DNA from: Typhlomys cinereus | Taxonomy: Eukaryota > Chordata > Mammalia > Rodentia > Platacanthomyidae | Direction: 5' to 3' | Assembly (NCBI GenBank): GCA_023101885.1 | Contig: JALPQD010000396.1 | Span: forward strand, 943,339 to 1,007,338 | DNA: 64,000 nt | In this document: positions 59,715 through 64,000 of the stretch, in pieces | Numbering within the stretch: position 1 is the stretch's first letter | Layout of the letters: every line of letters starts with the position of its first letter | Notes under the pieces: generated by a model | Seen by the model: the letters and a program-made list of their open reading frames with translations, nothing else | Databases searched by the model: none | What the model was told of the DNA's origin: nothing | Made by a program: the position numbers and the translations under genes

Positions 59715-60045
59715 ACAGCTATGCACTTCTTCCTCGGGTATCACTAAGGACTAGTTCCAGGCCCCGACAGATGTGGAAATCTGCAGATGCTCAAGTTATT
59801 TATGTTAAATGGAATTGCTTTTGCATATAATCTATACATATCCTCCCAGGAGTTTCAAATCTTGTCTAGATAGTGCATAATACCAAATACAATGTGAGTT
59901 CCATTTAAATAATTACTACATTAAAAAGCATAAGCTATGAGAAGGGATAAGTGTTTCCATGTATAATTCCATGATTTTTTCAAATATTTTTAATTTTCTT
60001 TTGATTGAATCCTCAAATACGGAAACTATGACTACAGTTTTGACT
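59715..60045 (+). mobile_element. Tigger-type DNA transposon relic
   Basis: It starts with 'cttcctcgggtatcactaag' and 'agttccaggccccgacagat', continues with 'ctgcagatgctcaagttatt' and 'ttgcatataatctatacata', and ends 'tgaatcctcaaatacggaaa'. The ends are complementary in the TIR manner of the TcMar-Tigger non-autonomous elements. No transposase is present. Confidence 0.7.
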
Positions 60046-60064
60046 ACTTAGAGAGGGAAGCCAA

Positions 60065-60336
60065 TGGAGGGAGGGGAGATGACTCAGTAGGCAAAGTGCT
60101 TGCTGCTCAAGCATGAGCACTTATAGAACCCACTTAACAGTCACATGTGACTGCTTGCATCTATAACTACAATGCTGGGTGTAAGGTGCGACTGTGCAGA
60201 TCCCAGGGACTTACTGACCAGTCAGTCTAGCCTGAGCAGCAGGCTTAAGACCCTGTCTTAAATATTTAGGCAGAGAAGCAAGTGAGGGAGATATATTGAT
60301 ATCTAGCTCTGACTTCTGCATATTCTAAAGACAAAT

Positions 60337-60379
<43 letters not shown>

Positions 60380-60400
60380 TACACACACACACTACAATCA
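60065..60400 (+). mobile_element. B2/B3-superfamily SINE, long form, with (AC)n
   Basis: The tRNA-like head 'ggggagatgactcagtaggc' is followed by a long body with 'ccagtcagtctagcctgagc' and 'aagaccctgtctta'. (AC)n at 60339-60392 closes it. The B1-like middle suggests a composite. Confidence 0.7.
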
Positions 60401-60404
60401 ATCA

Positions 60405-60885
60405 ATGGAAAAATTAGTTTTTTATTTTCCTAGTGAAAGGCTAATAAGAAGCAAAGAAAGCATCTTCAATGCATGCGAGTTATTTTGTGGTATGAGGGCA
60501 AAGAAGCAACAATGAGAATTGAAAGCCACTTTTGTCATTAGAAGAATAGGATGGTGAACACATGATGAAATCAACCTTTTTATTATATGCAGATAGGAAC
60601 AAGAAAAAAGAAGAAAGGAACTAAGTAAGTAATTTTAAAAAAGGAATACTGAAAGGAAGGAAAAAGACAGGAGCTTCATTTTGTGCCTATAAAGAAGCTT
60701 CTAGCATCAGTAGACCACAGATCAATCCAGTCAATTTCAGGATTTGCCCCTTCATACATTGACCACCTAGCTTTGTGAACATAGGCACTATGATGGCTCA
60801 CCTGACCTGGAGACCCGCATGGTTGAGTGAGGGCATTTCCAGAGACAATTAAGTTCTCTAAATCAATCAATGGATAATCTATGGA
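60405..60885. other. Unassigned DNA
   Basis: Nothing recognisable. Confidence 0.4.
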
Positions 60886-60889
60886 TGAA

Positions 60890-61175
60890 CTGAATATCTG
60901 AATACATTACCAAGAAGTGGTATTGCCTGACAGGAGGAAGTGGGTTGCTGGGTATGTACTTTAGGGGATTTTCTGGTCCCAGCTCTTTTCTGTTGTGCCT
61001 TTCTGAATCCTAACAGTCATAAACAACTGAGCTCCATGTTATTCCACTAAGATGTCCTGCCTGACCACAACCCCCCAAACAGCAGAACCCTACATCCAAG
61101 GAATGAAGCCTCTGAAACTGTGAGCAAATCATTCTTTCTTAAGTCACTAATGCCTTGTAATTTCTCACACAGCAG
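60890..61175 (+). repeat. Possible old LTR-like repeat
   Basis: 'ggaatgaagcctctgaaact' and 'gtgagcaaatcattctttct' resemble the 3' part of the repeat at 45.05-45.41 kb. Weak call. Confidence 0.35.
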
Positions 61176-61419
61176 GTCAATCATGGTAAGCTATGTCTTT
61201 ATTTGTTAAATGTACTAGGAAAGCAACCCTCCTTACATGCTTGAAGAAAGACGAAGCAGGTGCTATGGACATAAAATTCATATATTCATAAAAATGAGAT
61301 TTCTCAGAGCACCACTGATGAAGTATCACAGTTTCACATATTCCATTTATGAGGCACAGCACTGCCTTCTTCAAAAAATGCCTTTTGAAAAGCTATTTTT
61401 AAAAAAAGAATTATGCTGA

Positions 61420-61910
61420 AGAGAGGGTAGAAGAAGGTAAGAACCAGAGAATGGGGAGAGGCCATGTCAGTTAGTAGCTGCTATCCATGTCAGGGCTGAA
61501 GTACCCAAGAACTCAACATAACACTATTTGGTGACCACTACACCTCTACAATTGCTGGCTCTAACAACACTTTGCCAAGGATCGGAGAAGATCCTCTCAG
61601 ATATGATACTACCTTGAGGGACTGTATGGGACTGTTGCTTGACTATATTGTGTGGTTTACCCACTAGTAGGCCATTTGCATCCTGACAGGTGCTCAAGTA
61701 CTAACTAGTGCAGGTATCTTAGAGGTAACCTAGCTGCACATTAGGGAATGTAGTGCACACGGAGGAAAACCAATGGAAAGGGAAAATTGCAAGACTGGGA
61801 GGTGATGTGGGGTGGGAGTAGGTAATAAATAGTGAAAACATAACAGGGTTTATTGTGTCATGGCTATTACAACTTAAAAATAAATAAAGTTAAAATAAAA
61901 AACCAGAATT
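61420..61910 (+). mobile_element. Possible old retroelement 3' end with A-rich tail
   Basis: The block ends in 'acttaaaaataaataaagtt' and further A-rich sequence (61875-61903), which looks like a retroelement tail. It does not match the L1 3' UTR of the younger copies here. Confidence 0.35.
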
Positions 61911-62390
61911 TTGCTGTGAGTATAAAATTGAAAAAGGAGTTTCAGTTTGGGGGAAAACTCTGAAGGTTAGGGAATTCTGCTACCCATGAAATTCCATCTC
62001 CTTAGGGGGCAGATAGCTCCTGCCCTTCCACTTAGCCAGAGCTGCCAGACCAGTAGGGTCTTCTTTGCTAAGGGTTTTCTTTCCTGCTGAGCCTTCCTTT
62101 ATTTAGAAGCAGTCAGATTCTTTGTCATTGAAGGGACCTCATGTCTGTAGGATTACAGAGCATTTTTATTCTTCTATTATATACTGATTTAATTAGACTG
62201 TTCTTCTCAGCCTCTCAGCCTGGAATCCCCATTGGCAAGAGTCTGTAGAATCTTCTAATTTCACAAGACTTCAGGTCCTCATCAAGACGAGTGTGGACAA
62301 TTTTTCACAAAATATGGCTTTTGTCAATTCCAATCCATTTTTGTACAAAGAATATATACACTTGAAAGAGGAATTTCAAGTACTATTCAT
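61911..62390. other. Unassigned DNA
   Basis: Nothing recognisable. Confidence 0.4.
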
Positions 62391-62394
62391 AATT

Positions 62395-62505
62395 TTTTGT
62401 TGTTTTGACACAGGGATTCATGTGGCCCAGGTTAGCTTCCAACTTGTTGCATGGATGACCCGACTCCCCTGCTTCGGGGTCAGATATTTTTCCTTCCAAC
62501 TTAGT
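62395..62505 (-). mobile_element. B1-like (7SL-derived) SINE
   Basis: 'gttttgacacagggattcat', 'gtggcccaggttagcttcca' and 'cccctgcttcggggtcag' follow B1 in reverse orientation. Confidence 0.7.
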
Positions 62506-62509
62506 GACT

Positions 62510-64000
62510 GAGTTTCTACTGGAAGAACATGTCAGTATTTAGCAGCTCAAAAATCTCTGAACTGTTCCCAGCTTTAAACTATCACCAACAATGCTTCCAT
62601 GAACCTTCCTGACCATGTTCTTTAGGGGGCTGTAAGCACCTCAACTGTGGTGTGAATTACTGGGATTGGAACTGGAGAAAGTATAAGTTCCCCTTAAGTA
62701 ATGTCTGCTGAAGACCCTGCCACTCTCACACCACCCTTGATTGAGACCAATGCCTCTCAGCCTGGAGACACTATTTTATTAAATCTCCAAGCTTTTTGCA
62801 GGATATGGAGGCTCAAGCCTTCAGCTAATGACAAGAGGAAAAGTCTTGGAACCTATCAGGATAATTACAGTTTAACTCATTCTCAGTTTAGTCAGCCCAT
62901 TCTCTACAGTGGCCAACTCCAGAATTGTCAGAGCTGGTGACCTAAATCAGAAAGGTTTTCTGGCCTCAGACTAGTGTGGGTTTCACTTTCTTCAGGCCCC
63001 TGGTTTTCTCCTCATTGCCAGAGTTCCAGCTGATATTTATGGCTGCTTCAGTTTTTCTGTCCCTATGGTTCTTACCTTTAAAACAAAATCTACCATCTTT
63101 TATTGTAATGGAAAAGTCAAAGAAGGAAAAAACAAATGTGTGTTCAATCACTATTTCTGGGGAGGTAAGATTTTTCTAAATGTGCAATGTTACTGCCAGA
63201 GCAAAGAAAACAACTTTATATTAAATCGAATAGTTCATGACTTCACAAAGTACGATTCTAACCTAATTCCTCTTCTTGGAATTGATTTCGTTTTGTTGTT
63301 GTTTGGAGGTATTTGTACATTTTTATCTTGCTCATAATGTGCCACAAGGAAGCACACCATCTGCAGCACCAAGTCTAATATCACATCACCATATGTTGAT
63401 AGAATCAAGATATTTATGAGCTGTGACTTCCACAGGGACATTATTAAGATGTTCTGGAATTACTTAGATGTTTTGTTTTTATTTAATGTCAGTAGTTTGA
63501 GAAAATATGTAGCTTACATCTCAATCCAAACTGTTTCCCTGAATATATTTGAGGAAAGTGACAACAGTGATATGATTAGCAACATAGTCCAAACAATGGA
63601 TCATGGATGAAGCTCAGGAATTTTTGGTGAGATGGAATTCTAAAAATTGTGCTACATTCTTTCATGGTTCAGGCAAGTTTTTATTACTGAAGTAGAAATT
63701 CCATTACTCCTACATCAAGTATGGCAAAGTAAAGTTGAGCCTTAGCTATTTTCCTGATGGAAGGAGATAGACCACATACATGCTACTGAAGAAGGTCATT
63801 CTTTCCCACTTGAGATAAGAACTTGGCTTTCAGAGATTGTGTGAAAAGTTATCCACAGAGGAACTGCTTCAAGGGACATCCTTTTCTTTTCCTTCTGTGT
63901 TTCAACATTGTATATAAACTTCTTTACTGTACAGTAATGGCAAATGAAAGTTGTCCTCTGATATAACAATACATCACAGGCCTTGAATTAGAGGTCATGG
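62510..64000. other. Unassigned unique DNA
   Basis: No recognisable repeat or gene. Short open frames at 62701-62940 and 62966-63610 have no domain I can name. Confidence 0.45.

Overview
This window is nuclear DNA of a rodent. It is AT-rich and gene-poor, with no bacterial-style operons and no convincing intact protein-coding gene. The evidence is its interspersed repeats: LINE-1 (L1) copies with the long G-rich purine 3' UTR typical of rodent L1, B1-like and B4-like 7SL-related SINEs, B3-like (B2-superfamily) SINEs, a B2-superfamily-like tRNA SINE present in at least ten copies, rodent-type ERVL/MaLR LTRs, and old pan-mammalian MIR and Tigger relics. The dominant SINE does not look like mouse or rat B2. 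A dipodoid (jerboa or jumping-mouse group) or another non-murid rodent is my best guess, held loosely.

Layout. 1-2.8 kb: non-repetitive sequence with a pyrimidine/CpG-rich patch, ending at a 25-N assembly gap. 2.8-8.2 kb: a near-full-length but broken L1 on the + strand (ORF1 C-terminal half, ORF2, 3' UTR). 8.2-20 kb: mostly unique DNA with old L1 3' UTR pieces, a decayed minus-strand retrovirus-like fragment with an RNase H motif and an LTR, and a SINE with a clean target-site duplication (TSD). 20-23.4 kb: a 107-bp dispersed duplication, then an ERVL remnant (integrase core, dUTPase-like domain, polypurine tract, 3' LTR) whose LTR is split by a young SINE. 23.4-39 kb: SINEs, microsatellites, MIRs, and a minus-strand L1 with a 5' inversion. 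39-41.2 kb: three short L1 3' UTR insertions, one a U6 snRNA-L1 chimera. 41-56 kb: SINEs, a strong inverted repeat, a 30-bp minisatellite and an ERVL/MaLR-type LTR. 56.7-57.2 kb: a second 5'-inverted L1. 57-64 kb: unique DNA with a Tigger-type DNA transposon relic and SINEs.

No genes can be said to work together here. The coherent story is retrotransposition. Several insertions keep exact TSDs, so their mechanism can be read directly: twin priming twice, template switching to U6 once, and nested insertion. Four L1-derived segments in the window start within about 20 nt of the same 3' UTR position, which is the most unusual pattern I see. Coordinates of old repeats are approximate; TSD coordinates are base-exact by reading.
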